From Dichotomocladium elegans (Eukaryota; Mucoromycota; Mucoromycetes; Mucorales; Lichtheimiaceae): 64,000 nt of DNA. A program made the position numbers and the translations under genes. Under the pieces are notes generated by a model, which saw nothing but the letters and a program-made list of their open reading frames with translations, ran no database searches and was not told where the DNA came from. Below, piece by piece: positions 35,565-47,395 of the stretch (position 1 is the first letter of the stretch; the number at the start of each line of letters is the position of its first letter). Location of the stretch: contig JAIXMN010000005.1 in assembly GCA_025716815.1 (NCBI GenBank), positions 1,798,001 through 1,862,000 of the forward strand, in the 5' to 3' direction.

Positions 35565-38500
35565 TAAACCACATCAAGATTGGTTTATTGAATGCTCGAG
35601 GACTTCAACGATCACCGGACGAGCTATTACGACATTGCGTTAATTTCAACATTGACCTTATTTTACTAACCGAAACATACCTAACTAACGGACGACTTAC
35701 CACGGACTGGATCCAACATCACAACTATGCACACACACCGACCAACGGCACACGCGGCATTGGAGGGCTCACATTACTGGTTCGACCAGAATTCCCATAC
35801 CACATCCACCGCCTCGCAAACTCATCACCCTACATCCTCAGCTTCGAGCTGGGGCATTACATGATCCATGGACTCTACCTACCGCCTTCCCTCCCACTAC
35901 AACAATACAACCGCATCCTCGACAACCTCACTATCGAAGAGAACACCATTCTCCTGGGCGACTTCAATACGCGGATCACCGATCTTCTTGGTGATCGGAT
36001 CACTAACGAGCGTGGCCCCCCGTTCCGTGATTGGATCATGGAAAGGGGACTCCACATCTGGAACAGTACCTTGGCTCGAGGCCAATTTACATTTGAGTCC
36101 CATCTAGGCTCAAGTATCATCGACCTCTTCGTCTCTCGCTACGACGCCGTACGCGACCCATCCCTTGTAGTCCATCAGGAGCTCTCACTGAACTCTGACC
36201 ACCATCTTTGCGAGTTTTCTTTTGTCCCGACCGTCCCGATCCAACCAACGCCCTTACCTAACGCTCCACGCCTACACTGGAAACTACAGCGTCTTCAAGA
36301 CCCAGAAATACTCGAGCTGTACATACAGCAGTTCACCCGAATCGCTGAGCCCATAGGGAAAGAAATCGACACGCACCTCAATATCAGTAACTTCCATCTA
36401 ACACGCGCCGACATTATCGAACAACTTGGTACGCGCATTACTAACTGCATTACACAGGCATTGGATGAGAGCGTGACTCGAGGGCGTATGCGGCCAAAGC
36501 ATTGGAAATGGTTTTGGACCGAGGAGCTCCAGCGTTTGGCAGATGCCCGCGAAGCGGCATATCGTGCGTGGCGTACCGCCGGCGAAAACTTTGTTGCGCG
36601 GTCTATCCTTTGGGCGCACTTTATCCGAACTAGGGACACATTCGACAAAGAACTTCGACGGACTCGACGAACACACTGGAAGCAATTCTGCCGGACAATG
36701 GAACACAAGCCTCACGGCGAGATGAACGCGGTAATTAAACGAATGCGTCGTAGCCGACAGACCTCCGTGTGGCTATCCATCATGATGGGCCACACCAAGC
36801 AGCAGAGATGATGGCGTCACACCTTGAGAGCGTGTTCGGGGGACCCTACAAGAGGGCACCCGACCACCTCCTGGTATTGATCCTGCTGAGATGGGTGCTT
36901 CACCCTTTCGACTCAAGGATGTCATAGACGCTATCCGTGTCCAGCCCAGCCGTAAAGCACCAGGCGTCGATCACATCACTGGGGCCATGCTGAAGCCAAT
37001 TGCTGTCCCTCTCGCTGAGCTCCTCACGGACTTTTTTACGCTCTGCTGGCGATGGTCGTGGACTCCAAAAGAATGGCGCATAGCGCAAGTCGTACCCATT
37101 TACAAGAAAGGCGACCCTGCACAGCCTGGCAACTTCAGGCCAATCAGCCTCACAAGCCTTTTTCGCAAAATACTGGAAAGATGCATGCTCCCACGTCTCC
37201 TGTCCAAAATTCCTGCCTTGGACATTGCTCAAGGTGGATTCCGACAAAACCGTGGTGCGCTGGACCAAGCCTTTTGCTTGCAGATGCTGATGCGCCGGTA
37301 TCAGCAGATGTATGATGCGTGGCCTGTCGTGGCCTTTCTGGATATTAAGGCCGCCTATGATTCCGTTGACAGAAAGGTGATCTGGTCTCGATTACGAGGT
37401 CATGTCCCTGGGCCTTTACTACAGCTATGCCGCCACCTCTTCGAAGATGTTCACGTCGCTGTCATTCTTCAGCATCATCAGTCACGGTTTATCCAACCTG
37501 CCCGCGGTGTCCTGCAGGGCTCTATCCTCAGTCCCCTGCTATATGCTGTATTTATTGACTCACTTCCACAGGCCCTGCGCTCCCGTGTGCCCGTCTTATC
37601 GCGCCCGCTGGTCATCCGCACCACTCCGGTCAACAATGTCACAGAAGCCAGAAGCAATAGACTGAACTATACGCAGAACCTTCGAGGAGGTCGTCCGCGC
37701 CGCCGCCCAGACACTGACTTGCTAATTGCCAATGCGTTACTCTACGCAGACGATGTCGCGCTCGTTGGATCACCTGAAGACATGGTGCTCATGCTCGCTA
37801 TCGCTGAAATCCACTCAATCGAACTCGGCTTCCGCTGGCACCCCGACAAATGTGTCATGCTCAACGCCCCTGATGGCTGGAACTTTAGCCTGTATAACTC
37901 TCCAATCCCCGCCGCCCCATCCTTCAAGTACCTTGGTGTCCCCTTTGGTGCCCACGGATTGGATCGCAACCGTCTCGTCCTAGAACGTATGGGAAAAGCT
38001 ACTAGTGCCATGAGCGTACTGCAACAAGTCGGCATCCATCGATATGGCATTGGCATGTGGGCTGCTTTGCGTGCCTATCGAACGTTCGTGCGTCCCGTCC
38101 TGGAATACGGTCTCGCCATTGCCCCGCTAACAGCTTCACAGCTACAACTTCTGCACAAAGCACAGGTCAGCTGTGTCAAACTCGCAATGAACAGCACGGT
38201 GTCTCGTCGTCTCCCCACCATCGTTCCTATGGTAATGGCTGACCTCCCATCGATGCAGCTCCGGGTACAAATACTGCAAGCCAAGTTTGTAGCCCGTGCA
38301 TACGATTTGCCAACCCCAACAATGTTGCGCTCAATCATGCTAACATGGTTAAGCCACATGCGTACTGATGACAACTGGCGAAAGCTATCGAGAGCAAACC
38401 CGGTGTGGAGAACGTGGAAAAGCCTGGTCACCGCCACCGACCCACCGCTGGACCCAATTCATGCCGCGGTCAGCCACCACCGTGACTTGGAATTCGCTCG

Positions 38501-38987
38501 CCGCCGCCGATTCCCCACCATCTCACGACTCCGCCCAACGAGGCAGATCGACCCGATTATGTTTCTGCCAGCATGCACGCGTGACCGTCACCGTTTGCAG
38601 CACTGGCGAATGCACTGGCTGCCGTCATATCCACTTCGCCCATGTCGGTGTGGACAGGAAAAAGCCGACCGCATGCATTACAATGCCTGTCCATTGGTGC
38701 TCGCCGCCATGGAGGACCTTCAGTCAGCATATCCACACCCGTTCCCAGGTAATGAACACCCCGTGGATTTTTTGTGCAACGCGCTTCCCCGGAATGCTTC
38801 CGGACTCAAAACCCGACAATGGATTGACACCTGGCCTGCCCTACTTCGCTACCTTCGACGGGTAGACTTTCTCAGTCATGCCGAAGCCGATCCTCATGAG
38901 TACATGGGCGAAGACGACCCAGTGCTGGCGCTCGACCAAGCCCTTGCAGCGGATCTGGCCCGACTTAGACAAGAAGCTGTAGATTAG
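35561..38987 (+). pseudogene. LINE copy 1 ORF2 (endonuclease-reverse transcriptase), frameshifted
   Basis: The first frame (35561-36811) carries the APE-type endonuclease: LLNARGL, LLTETYL, LLGDFNTR, SIIDLFVS and LNSDHHL. The second (from about 36891 to 38987) carries the reverse transcriptase: VVAFLDIKAAYDSVDR (motif A), GVLQGSILSPLLYAVFIDSL (motif B) and LLYADDVAL (catalytic DD), with a C-terminal C-x-C...H...C knuckle near 38640-38695. Comparison with copy 2 places two frameshifts, near 36775 and near 36850, joining the parts through a third frame. All catalytic residues of both enzymes are otherwise present. Confidence 0.88.
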
Positions 38988-39226
38988 ACCCCACAACCAG
39001 TACGGCTTGCCCTCACGCTGGTGCCAAAAGGCACATACTTTTTCATTTATTTTCTTCTTTCTTACCAGTGGTTGGCTTTTCCCCTCAGGGGTTTTTAATG
39101 CACCACTTGGAAATTCACACTGTATTCCCATACATCTATCAGCCCACTTATAGACGCTAATGGAGCGGCCATATGCCAACAGGCGGGGGCCATACGTCTC
39201 CTCAATAAAATATAAAATGTTTTGAC

Positions 39227-39516
39227 TGCGCCATAGAAGCGAGACCTTGTCGAGCATCGCGCGCGGCGAATTCGAGGTCTTTATATACTTTTTCGGTAAA
39301 ACACTTTCTCCGACCCGTCGAAATTTTCGCCCCAACAACTGCCACCATTACAAACTCCATTACGACTCCCGCAACCACCACCGACACTTCTAACGTGCCT
39401 GACAGCAGCACCACGGCTCCCAACACACGTGCAAAGCGTAGGCATTCACTTGTGCCACGTGCAACAAAGATCCCAGGCCCACCACAGCCGGTGAAAAAGC
39501 GAATGATGCAACCTTC
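39227..39516 (+). repeat. LINE 5' segment nearly identical to 33999-34288
   Basis: See the copy 1 segment. The matching block ends inside ORF1 at the sequence GCAACCTTC. Confidence 0.88.
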
Positions 39517-40731
39517 GCCTATGCGCCAAGACGCTGTTGATCCCGAGATAGTGTCAACATCAGCCACACCGATCAGCAACAGTCTGCCAACTTCGCAGTC
39601 GGCAGAGCGAACCAAGCAGACATTTGCGAACTTGATGGAGGAAGTGCACAAGAACGAAAACCAGGCGGAAGCCATGGTAGAACTCCCACACTCCATTAAT
39701 TTATTTAATTGGGTACAGAGTGTGCAACATCAGCTCTCCGAGCAGGCGAAGCTATTATCCGCACATGACACGATGATGAACCAACTCCAGGAGCTACTTG
39801 CTGAACGGGACCAGCTCAAGGCAGACCTCGCCCAGGAAAGGGCATCTACTGCAGCACTGCGGAAGGAGTGAGTACCTTACGTAACTCACTACAACAGACG
39901 GAAGAAAATCCGATGCAGGTCGAGAGCAACCAGCCTGAAGGCACACCAGCCGTTGTACGATTCATGGATGCAGTCGCAGTGCCGGGATCTTCCACCATGG
40001 ACTCACGCCATCGTCCAGTGAACGCAACATCCACTGCTAGCCAGCTCACATGGGCCTCAGTAGCACGGAAAAACACACCCCCCTCTCGCGCCCAGCGCCG
40101 TCGGCAGCGCACCGATCAACCTACTGAAGGCATGCTCACCTGGGCAACCCGCTGCTTTGCAGCCGCAGCATCTCCGGAGAACCGAGGTTATGCTATGCTG
40201 TCCTTTGCATCACCACGCCGCACACAACACAGTGAGATCCGACGGGCACTCTCAATTCTGGGTGTCCCTCAAGGGCGCATCATTGATGTACACTTCCCAG
40301 TTCGCGGTGTTACCAGTTTGCTGGTACACGCATCATTTGTGTGCGAACTTAAGGCGAAACTCGCAGAGGCCAAGATCACCACCATCGATTTTGATCCCAT
40401 CGCAGCCAACACCATCATTCAGCCGGCGTATGCCGGATTTACAGCAGAGGAACGTGTCGCAAAAGCCCGCGAGCTCTATCAACAACGGATGCTTCGAGCC
40501 TGTCTTCGAATGCCCAAGGCACATCTGGGTTTCTCGATCTTGCAACATTTTGTGAATACCGACGTGGACGACCCGCACCATTTGGATGCTACCGTACTAA
40601 CGCAATTCCAGGCGGTCCGTCAACGCCCAGTACGACCTGCCCCGCGGCCAATCCCATCTGTGGAAGAAGCTGAAAAGATTCTCGGCATTAGCCGAGATGT
40701 GGACGACGACGAAATGCACGACAGTCAATGA
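39395..40731 (+). pseudogene. LINE copy 2 ORF1, one frameshift
   Basis: Reads in one frame to 39871 and then continues in another from 39868 to 40731. Alignment with copy 1 indicates loss of a single C near 39870, in the coiled-coil region. Both halves otherwise match copy 1 ORF1 (coiled coil; RGYAMLSFASPRRTQHSEIR domain). Confidence 0.8.
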
Positions 40732-43700
40732 TAGATCGACTTTGCATCGGTCTATTAAACGCGGCTGGCATCAACCGGTCGCCTGACGAGGTGGTTCGAC
40801 ATTGCACCAACATGAATGTCGACATTTTAATTCTCACAGAAACATACCTTATGCAAGGTCGACTCAACACACATTGGACGCAAACCCACAACTATGCGCG
40901 CAGGCCGCGCAATGGCACTCGCGGTTTTGGCGGTGTCTCACTCTTGGCCCGCCCTGACTTGCCTTTCCATATCCACCCACATGCCATCACCTCGCCCTAT
41001 ATCCTCTCCTTCACCATGGGGCCTTATACAGTGCACTCCCTCTACTTACCGCCATCACTCGATCTTCTTACAATCCGTGACCTTCTCAACAGCCTCACCA
41101 TCGACGACCGCACCATCGTCCTTGGTGATCTCAACACTCGGCTCCGCTCACTCGGTGACCACGACCAGAACGACCGCGGTCCTACTCTTCGCGACTGGGT
41201 GATACAGCATGGCTTGCATATCTGGAATGGTTCACTCACCTATGGCCAGCCCACATTTGCATCTGCCCTGGGCACGAGCATCATCGACCTGTTCATCTCA
41301 AACCGGTTAGCTGTAAGAGATCCGTCCCTGGTGATCTGCAGCGATGTCTCTCTCAACTCAGACCACCACCTGTGTGTCTTCTCGTTCTGACAGTCACGCC
41401 TCTAACAACACTACCAGAACCTACAGCGCCCCGGCAACATTGGCGGCTACAACGACTCAACGACCCGGATATCATGGCTCTTTTCATCGACAAGTTCACC
41501 ATCGCAACAGATCCTCTGCTTGACGAGATTCTCTCACATCTGACCGACGAGTTTCATATCTGCCATCGTCACCTAATAGAGGATTTCGGTGACCGGATCA
41601 CCACCAGCATCCAGTCCGCCTTGGATGCGAGCGTCACGCGTGGAAAGATGCGACCTCGTCACTGGAAATGGTTCTGGAATGACGAGCTCCAGCGTCTCGC
41701 AGACCGACGTGAAGAAGAATACCGCCGCTGGCGAAACGCCCCTGGTGACCTAGTCAATCGCTCCATGCTGTGGAATCGGTTCCAGGCCGCGAAGAAAGCC
41801 TTCGGAAGGGAACTAAGATCGACACGCCGCCAACAGTGGAAGCAATTTTGCAAAGCCATGGAACGCAACACAAGGGGAGGTCAATGCCGTCCTCAAGCGC
41901 ATGCGCCGCAGCCGTACTGCCCCCACCACCCTCTCCCATCCTGATGGTCCACTGCACGCTGCCTCCAGCATGGCAACTCATCTCGAGCAATTTTTGGCGG
42001 AAATCGTTTGGTAGACTCCACCCCTCCTGCAGCCATCGACCCATCCCTGCTTGGCATATCGCCCTTTAATGCCTCGGACATTCGTGCTATCATCAAGCAA
42101 ATGCCGTCGCGGAAAGCCCCCGGAAGCGACCACATCACTGGGGCAATGCTCAAGCCCATCGCCATCCCTCTGTCCAAACTCCTGGAGGCGTTGTTTACCC
42201 TGTGCTGGCGCTGGTCGTGGACCCCTCCTGGATGGCGGACCGCCCAAGTAGTCCCCATCTACAAGAAAGGAGATCCCTCACAGCCGAGTAACTATCGTCC
42301 AATCAGTCTCACCAGCCTCTTTCGCAAGATACTCGAGCGATGCCTGCTGCCGCACTTGCTCGATCACATACCTGCATTGGATATGGCACAAGGTGGCTTT
42401 AGGGAGAACCGCGGTGCCTTGGACCAAGCCTTCTCGCTGTACATTCTCATGCGTCGATTTCAGCAGGAGCATGGTGAATGGCCAGTGGTTGCGTTCCTCG
42501 ACATCAAAGCGGCGTATGACTCTGTGGATCGCCAGGTCATCTGGGAACACCTGCGTGGGCACCTCCCACCTGCTTCCTTTCGGCTCTGTCGTCATTTGTT
42601 TGAGGATGTTCAGCTGGCTGTCATCCTGAAAAACTACCAATCGCACTTCATCCGGCCCGCAAAAGGCGTCCTGCAAGGCTCGATCCTTAGCCCTCTGCTC
42701 TACGCCATTTTCATCGACACGCTCCCGACGGCCCTCCGAGTTAATGCACACCTGCGCCGGCCCCTCCTCCTTCGCACAACAAGCCTCGAGGGGGTTTCTG
42801 AAGAAGCAAGCAACCGTCTCCGCTACTATCGAAGCCCTGGTGGCGGCCGGCCCCCACCTCGGATCGACAACCACATCATGCCAGTCAACGCACTGCTCTA
42901 CGCCGACGACGTTGCCCTCTTTGGTACTGCTGAGGACATGTGCCACATGCTGGGCATGGCAGAGCGACACTCGCGCCAGCTAGGATACCGGTGGAACCCT
43001 GAAAAATGCGCAGTACTGAATGCTCCAGCTAGTGACATTTTTACGTTGTACTCGCGGCCTCTTCCAGTGGTGCAAGCATTCAAATACCTTGGCATCCCTT
43101 TCAGCAAAGAAGGCATTGACCGCGACCAACTGGTACAAGACCGCATTAGCAAGGCCACAGGTGCGATGGCTACGTTCCGACATATGGGGGTGCATCGTTA
43201 TGGTCTCGGTCTGTGGGCAGCACTGCGTACGTATCGTACCTTTGTTCGCCCCATTCTCGAGTATGGCCTTGCCATAGCCCCCTTAACATACGACCAGCTC
43301 GCCCTCCTCCAAAAGGCGCAAGAAAGCTGCGTCAAGCTTGCAATGAACCAGCCGACTGCCCGCCGATTGCCAACGATTGTGCCAATGGTGATGGCAGATC
43401 TCCCGTCAATGACATTGCGAATGCGAATCCTGCAGGTCAAGTTTGTGACGCGCGGCAATGCATTACCGACTCCGACAATGCTGCGTGCGGTCATTTTGTC
43501 CTTCCTGCAACACCAGCGGACCGATGAGCCGTGGCGTAAAATCTCGCGTGCCAACCCTCTTTGGACCACCTGGCGTGGCCTCGTTTTGTCAGATGAGCCA
43601 CCTCAATATCCAGTCCGTGAAGCAGTGCTACACCACCGCGATCTTGAGCTGGAGAAGCGTCGCGCCCAGAAACCAGCTGTCGCCCGCCTACGACCTACGC

Positions 43701-44146
43701 GCCAGATTGACCCGGTGCTGTTTCTCCCCGCCACCTCACGTGATCGGCATCGCCTGGTGAACTGGCGTCTCCATTGGCTTCCCTCCTTCCCGCTCAAGAA
43801 CTGCCGCTGCGGGGCTGAGGCTGCCACGCGTACGCACTACACGGAGTGTCCTCTGGTGGAGCAGGCCGCATTGGCCCTCAAACGCGCCTTTGGCTTTGTA
43901 CCGGTCTCAAATGCGCTCCACCCCGTTGACCACATCATCAACAGCCTGCCACGATCAGCAGACAAGCTCCAGAGCGGGCGCTGGCAGCTCGCCTGGCCAG
44001 CCTTGCTGCACTATCTGCGCCGCGTCGACTTTCTTAGCCACCCCGATGCTGATGATTTCGAAGACGACGACGATGATCCCTCTGCTCCCATGGCTGAAGC
44101 TGTTCAAGCGGCACTTGAAGCTGCCCGCGTCGAGCTGGCTGACTAA
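40728..44146 (+). pseudogene. LINE copy 2 ORF2, three lesions; RT domain open
   Basis: The endonuclease is in 40728-41390 (LLNAAGI, LILTETYL, VLGDLNTR, SIIDLFIS, LNSDHHL). A frameshift lies near 41388, another near 41870, and a stop (TAG) at about 42011. From 42008 a 712-codon frame holds an uninterrupted reverse transcriptase (FLDIKAAYDSVDR, VLQGSILSPLLYAIFI, LLYADDVAL) and the C-terminal CRCG...THYTEC knuckle. It starts with the same ATGA overlap as copy 1. Confidence 0.87.
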
Positions 44147-44415
44147 CTCCACCTGAGGCCTTTCTCTTGGTGTCTGGTATTAGCATCACATGCTCTTTTT
44201 TTCTCATTTTCATTTTCTCCCATTTTGGGTCTATATTCTTTTTTTTTTTTTGACAGGTGGTTGACTTTTTCCTCTTTTGGGGGTTTTTAATGCACCATTC
44301 TGATCGGCATTGTAACTTTAATTTTTATCCGACATCCTTTTGTACTGTCACGGAGCGGCCACATGCCCATAGGCGCCGGCCACAACCATGCTCCAAAACC
44401 AATAAATAACTTTTC

Positions 44416-44445
44416 AGTTGCACGGTAGAAGCTGAGGCCTTATTG
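44416..44445 (-). other. Diverged tRNA-Asn 5' end at LINE copy 2 3' junction
   Basis: The minus strand reads GCTTCTACCGTGCAACTG, matching 14 of the first 18 nt of the intact tRNA-Asn. It looks like an old target-site remnant at the far end of the LINE pair. The rest of a tRNA is not present. Confidence 0.55.
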
Positions 44446-44773
44446 ACACAAGTGTCCGAAATATGTATAGGCTTCCACAACAATATTTGGGCGGAATCTC
44501 ATGGTCTAAACCCTTATCTGCTTACATGTGCAGATGCCCCCATACAGATTACATGATGGAACACCACAAGACTTCAGCATTTCACTGCAGTTTTCAACGG
44601 GGCAACAGAGAAATTAGCGTAGAGTCCAAAGCGATGGGATAATCAAGCACCCGAATATAATATGACTAGCGATATGCTTACTGTTTTCAAGCAAAAGGAA
44701 GAGAAAGCATTTTTTAGACGACCCCCAATGATGTTGGGGCAGAGGGATATATGGCAAAAAGGCTATAGCAAAA

Positions 44774-45447
44774 GTGACTCCAACTTATTTGTTAGCTTTT
44801 TGGATATTATACGGCCTGAGATACATACATGCTTTTGAGGCTCAAGTCACAATCCTACTTCGTCTGTCATATCCTGATTCTAGTGATTGGTTGGCTAAGA
44901 TCTTCCACAGTTCTGCAGATGATGCATGTTACGACCCGTGGCCATTATTCAAATGGTATGTTAGTTATGTATATTTGTACGCTTATCAAATGAAAAAGAG
45001 AACTATAGGTTTAAGAGCTTGTATTGTTCTCCGTGACGGAAACGCTGAAGCTATAGTCGAGTCTGGTATCAGCGTATCGATGATTAGCATCAACTTTACT
45101 AAAACATTGAATTTTGCTATGGACGATGACAATTTAACACCCTTAGCATAGGACTGTAAATTCGGCTGATTGTTACTTCCAATGATGAAGAAAGCATATT
45201 GATGCCCCATACTTGCATTGATCAGGAAGTTTTACGCATGATGACAAAGCAAATATCGTAAGCACGGCTAAAGACCTCATGAAAAAAAGCTTAGCAAATC
45301 CATTTTTATTCCCGTTGTACATTCTGAAATGAGCAATCTATTTTTCACAAAGATGTGCAAGATCATGTCGTTGATGAGCATGGCTACCCTGAACCTATGG
45401 ACTATGTCATTGATGAGGGAATGTGCTCTCTTCCTAATTTGATTACA
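44774..45447 (+). pseudogene. Retropepsin-like fragment of an LTR-type retroelement
   Basis: The open frame 44774-45151 ends with a segment that resembles the aspartic protease flap region of Ty3/gypsy elements (AIVESGISVSMIS, with the catalytic D-S-G changed to E-S-G). Downstream, broken frames include DHVVDEHGYPEPMDYVIDEG. No reverse transcriptase or LTR was seen. It is a small eroded fragment, and the assignment rests on one motif. Confidence 0.35.
45229..45447 (+). repeat. Local duplication, unit 1
   Basis: Shares blocks with 45537-45690: ACGCATGATGACAAAGCAAA, CATTCTGAAATGAGCAATCT and CATGTCGTTGATGA. Unit 2 is shorter, with internal deletions. Mariner III's 5' end (45450-45536) lies between the two units. 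Confidence 0.75.
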
Positions 45448-45449
45448 TA

Positions 45450-46650
45450 CAGTGTTTTCAAAAATTAAAGTCGTACCCCAGCCAGTTCTGAAGTCGCAGG
45501 ATTACAAAAATAGAAGTCGTGTTTTGCCCAGAAATCTTTACGCATGATGACAAAGCAAATGTCGCAATACACGGCGAAACTTGGCAAATTCATCTCTACC
45601 CATTTACATTCTGAAATGAGCAATCTATTTTTTTACGATGGTCAAGACCATGTCGTTGATGAAGAAATGTACTCTGCAATCCGTTTGTTCTCATACAGAA
45701 TATCTGCTTAGCATATCTTGCAAAGATAACTTTGAACTTATTGCCACGCACATTCCCAAGAGAAAGGATACAGACATTCGGATGAAAAAAGCGGGGATCA
45801 GTTACACAGCGTACACTGACCAAGACAAGATCAGATTTTTCAAGCTGATGTTTGAGAAGGTATTGAGTGCATCAGCTGCTAGGAATCCATGTTCGTTCAG
45901 CTCAGCGACGGACATCACAGTACGGAAAGGACCCTGACAGCATTTTTAAGAAACGTAGAGGCAGAGGTCGTTCATGTATTCTCAACGAAGAGGATAAGAG
46001 TGTTATTTTAGAATGGGTTGTTGAGAATCCGTCAATTGTCCTAGAGCAGCTGATGGAACAACTGCTCCAGAGATTTAAGAGTCTCAAAGTATCCAAAACG
46101 ACGCTCCATCAATTTATGAAAACCGAATGCAATTTGTCATTGAAAATGGCTCGGTTTCAGCCTGTAGACAGGAATAGCGATGCAAAGGTCCAAGAACACC
46201 TTGACTGGGTGCGCAGATGGGACACGACCGACATCGACCTTAGAGAAAACTGCGTTTTTCTTGATGAGTCTGGATTCCATATTAACATGAAGCGCAGCAT
46301 GGCATGGTCCAAGAAAGGGACTTGTGCAGTAGTTACAGTGCCGAATGCAAGAGTAAAAACAGCTACCATCTTGGGAGCAATCTCGGCATCAGGCATCATT
46401 AAATGTAGCTTGAGACTCCTACGACCACTAGCCAAAGAAGAAACAGAGCGGGGCAGCCCGCAGCTGCAAGCAAGGAAACTATCACTGGACATTATTATCT
46501 CAGCTTCCTTAAGACTACCATGGATGAAATGGATAAGCATGAACATCTGAAGGGACATTATTTGGTAATGGATATTGCACCCATTCATAAAGCTGAGGAT
46601 ATTGATGCGCCTATCTTCCACCCTCACCGCGCCCAGGAGGAGGAATAAGG
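45450..46650 (+). pseudogene. Mariner-like transposase relic III
   Basis: The 5' end follows a TA at 45448-45449 and begins CAGTGTTTTC. The first ~60 bp resemble the 5' end of relic II. The coding part starts near 45780 (TAYTDQDKIRFFKLMFEK, helix-turn-helix region), shifts frame near 45880, then runs 45867-46550 through FKKRRGRGRS, SKTTLHQFMK, FLDESGFHINMKRSMAWSKK (first Asp intact) and VKTATILGAISASGIIKCSL. After another frameshift it reads HEHLKGHYLVMDIAPIHK (second Asp intact, usual Asn changed) and stops before the third acidic residue. It is 3'-truncated and no 3' terminal repeat was found. Confidence 0.82.
45537..45690 (+). repeat. Local duplication, unit 2
   Basis: Second copy of the retroelement-derived block, lying between the 5' terminal region and the coding part of mariner III. 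Confidence 0.75.
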
Positions 46651-46922
46651 TATCTTATTCCTAGGAATGTGAGTTTCAGATTAGAGAGTTCCCAGGGTAA
46701 GTGATATGAAAACATGGTCCATAATTAGTATGTCTGCGTTGCACACTCCTATCTTTAAATTGTTAAAGTTTGGTATTCGCGTGGCTACATTGTGATGAGC
46801 ACAATTGTTCCATCAAAAAAGTTGATGTATAAAGGAAACAAGGATGAAAAAATGCAGTAGTAGAATGTTTCCCTAAAAAGGAACATGGATACAGTGCATT
46901 CATTGCATTTGCCAAGCAATGA

Positions 46923-47087
46923 ATGCTTGACATTGAAGAGGAGGGTGATCTTGAACTCATCCACCAATTAGAGGGCCGGTTGCAGCGGATGAACCAGGAG
47001 GCCCTGAGCAGTGCCTACCCCTCACCCCGCTCTCCGGTAACTGTCCAACAGGCTGAAATCGATAACCTATCTAACATTTCGTTGTAG
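46923..47087 (+). other. Possible small exon upstream of Fanzor
   Basis: An ATG-initiated 54-codon frame, acidic and helical at first (EEEGDLELIHQLEGRLQRMN), then Ser/Pro-rich. A gtgagt donor overlaps its stop codon. No family recognised. It could be a transposon-derived exon or chance. Confidence 0.2.
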
Positions 47088-47395
47088 TGAGTATTTTTGC
47101 TTATCATATGATATGCACTTCATAGTACCCCATCCACGCAGGTTGGAACGGGGACCTTGATTTACTATAAAATAATGAGGTTCGACCAAGCCGTTTTTCT
47201 TTACCACTTGCGTATTCTAAAACCCGTTACAAACACACTCGTATTACACATCTCTCTCACCTTACACAACTCATACAACCCAAGGCGAAGAACACAAAAG
47301 CACATTCCGACATTAGACGGTAAGGCTTCTGGAATAAGACATGACTAAAAGATTTGTGCTAAGAGATAATATCACAGCTCTCTACTGCTGAAGAC

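Larger units (their letters stand above)
33999..39226 (+). mobile_element. Non-LTR (LINE) retrotransposon, copy 1
   Basis: About 5.2 kb, with ORF1, a 4-nt ATGA overlap, ORF2 (APE endonuclease then reverse transcriptase), and a 3' UTR ending in an AATAAAATATAAAATG tail near 39205-39221. The 5' end abuts and overlaps the tRNA-Asn gene in opposite orientation. Immediately after its 3' end the sequence TGCGCCATAGAAGC, the tRNA 5' end, recurs and leads into copy 2. ORF2 has at least two frameshifts, so this copy is not autonomous. Confidence 0.9.
39227..44417 (+). mobile_element. Non-LTR (LINE) retrotransposon, copy 2
   Basis: Same layout as copy 1, head-to-tail with it and starting with the same tRNA-Asn-derived 14 bp. 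The coding regions are roughly 70% identical to copy 1 by eye. The 3' UTR shares blocks with copy 1 (GGGTTTTTAATGCACCA and GGAGCGGCCA-ATGCC). Several frameshifts and one stop make it non-autonomous. The 3' end at about 44417 is followed by a diverged copy of the tRNA 5' end. Confidence 0.88.

Noticed and set aside
34655..38437. Many long minus-strand ORFs across the LINEs
   Set aside because: They are antisense shadows of the GC-richer ORF1/ORF2 frames. The plus-strand frames carry all conserved motifs.
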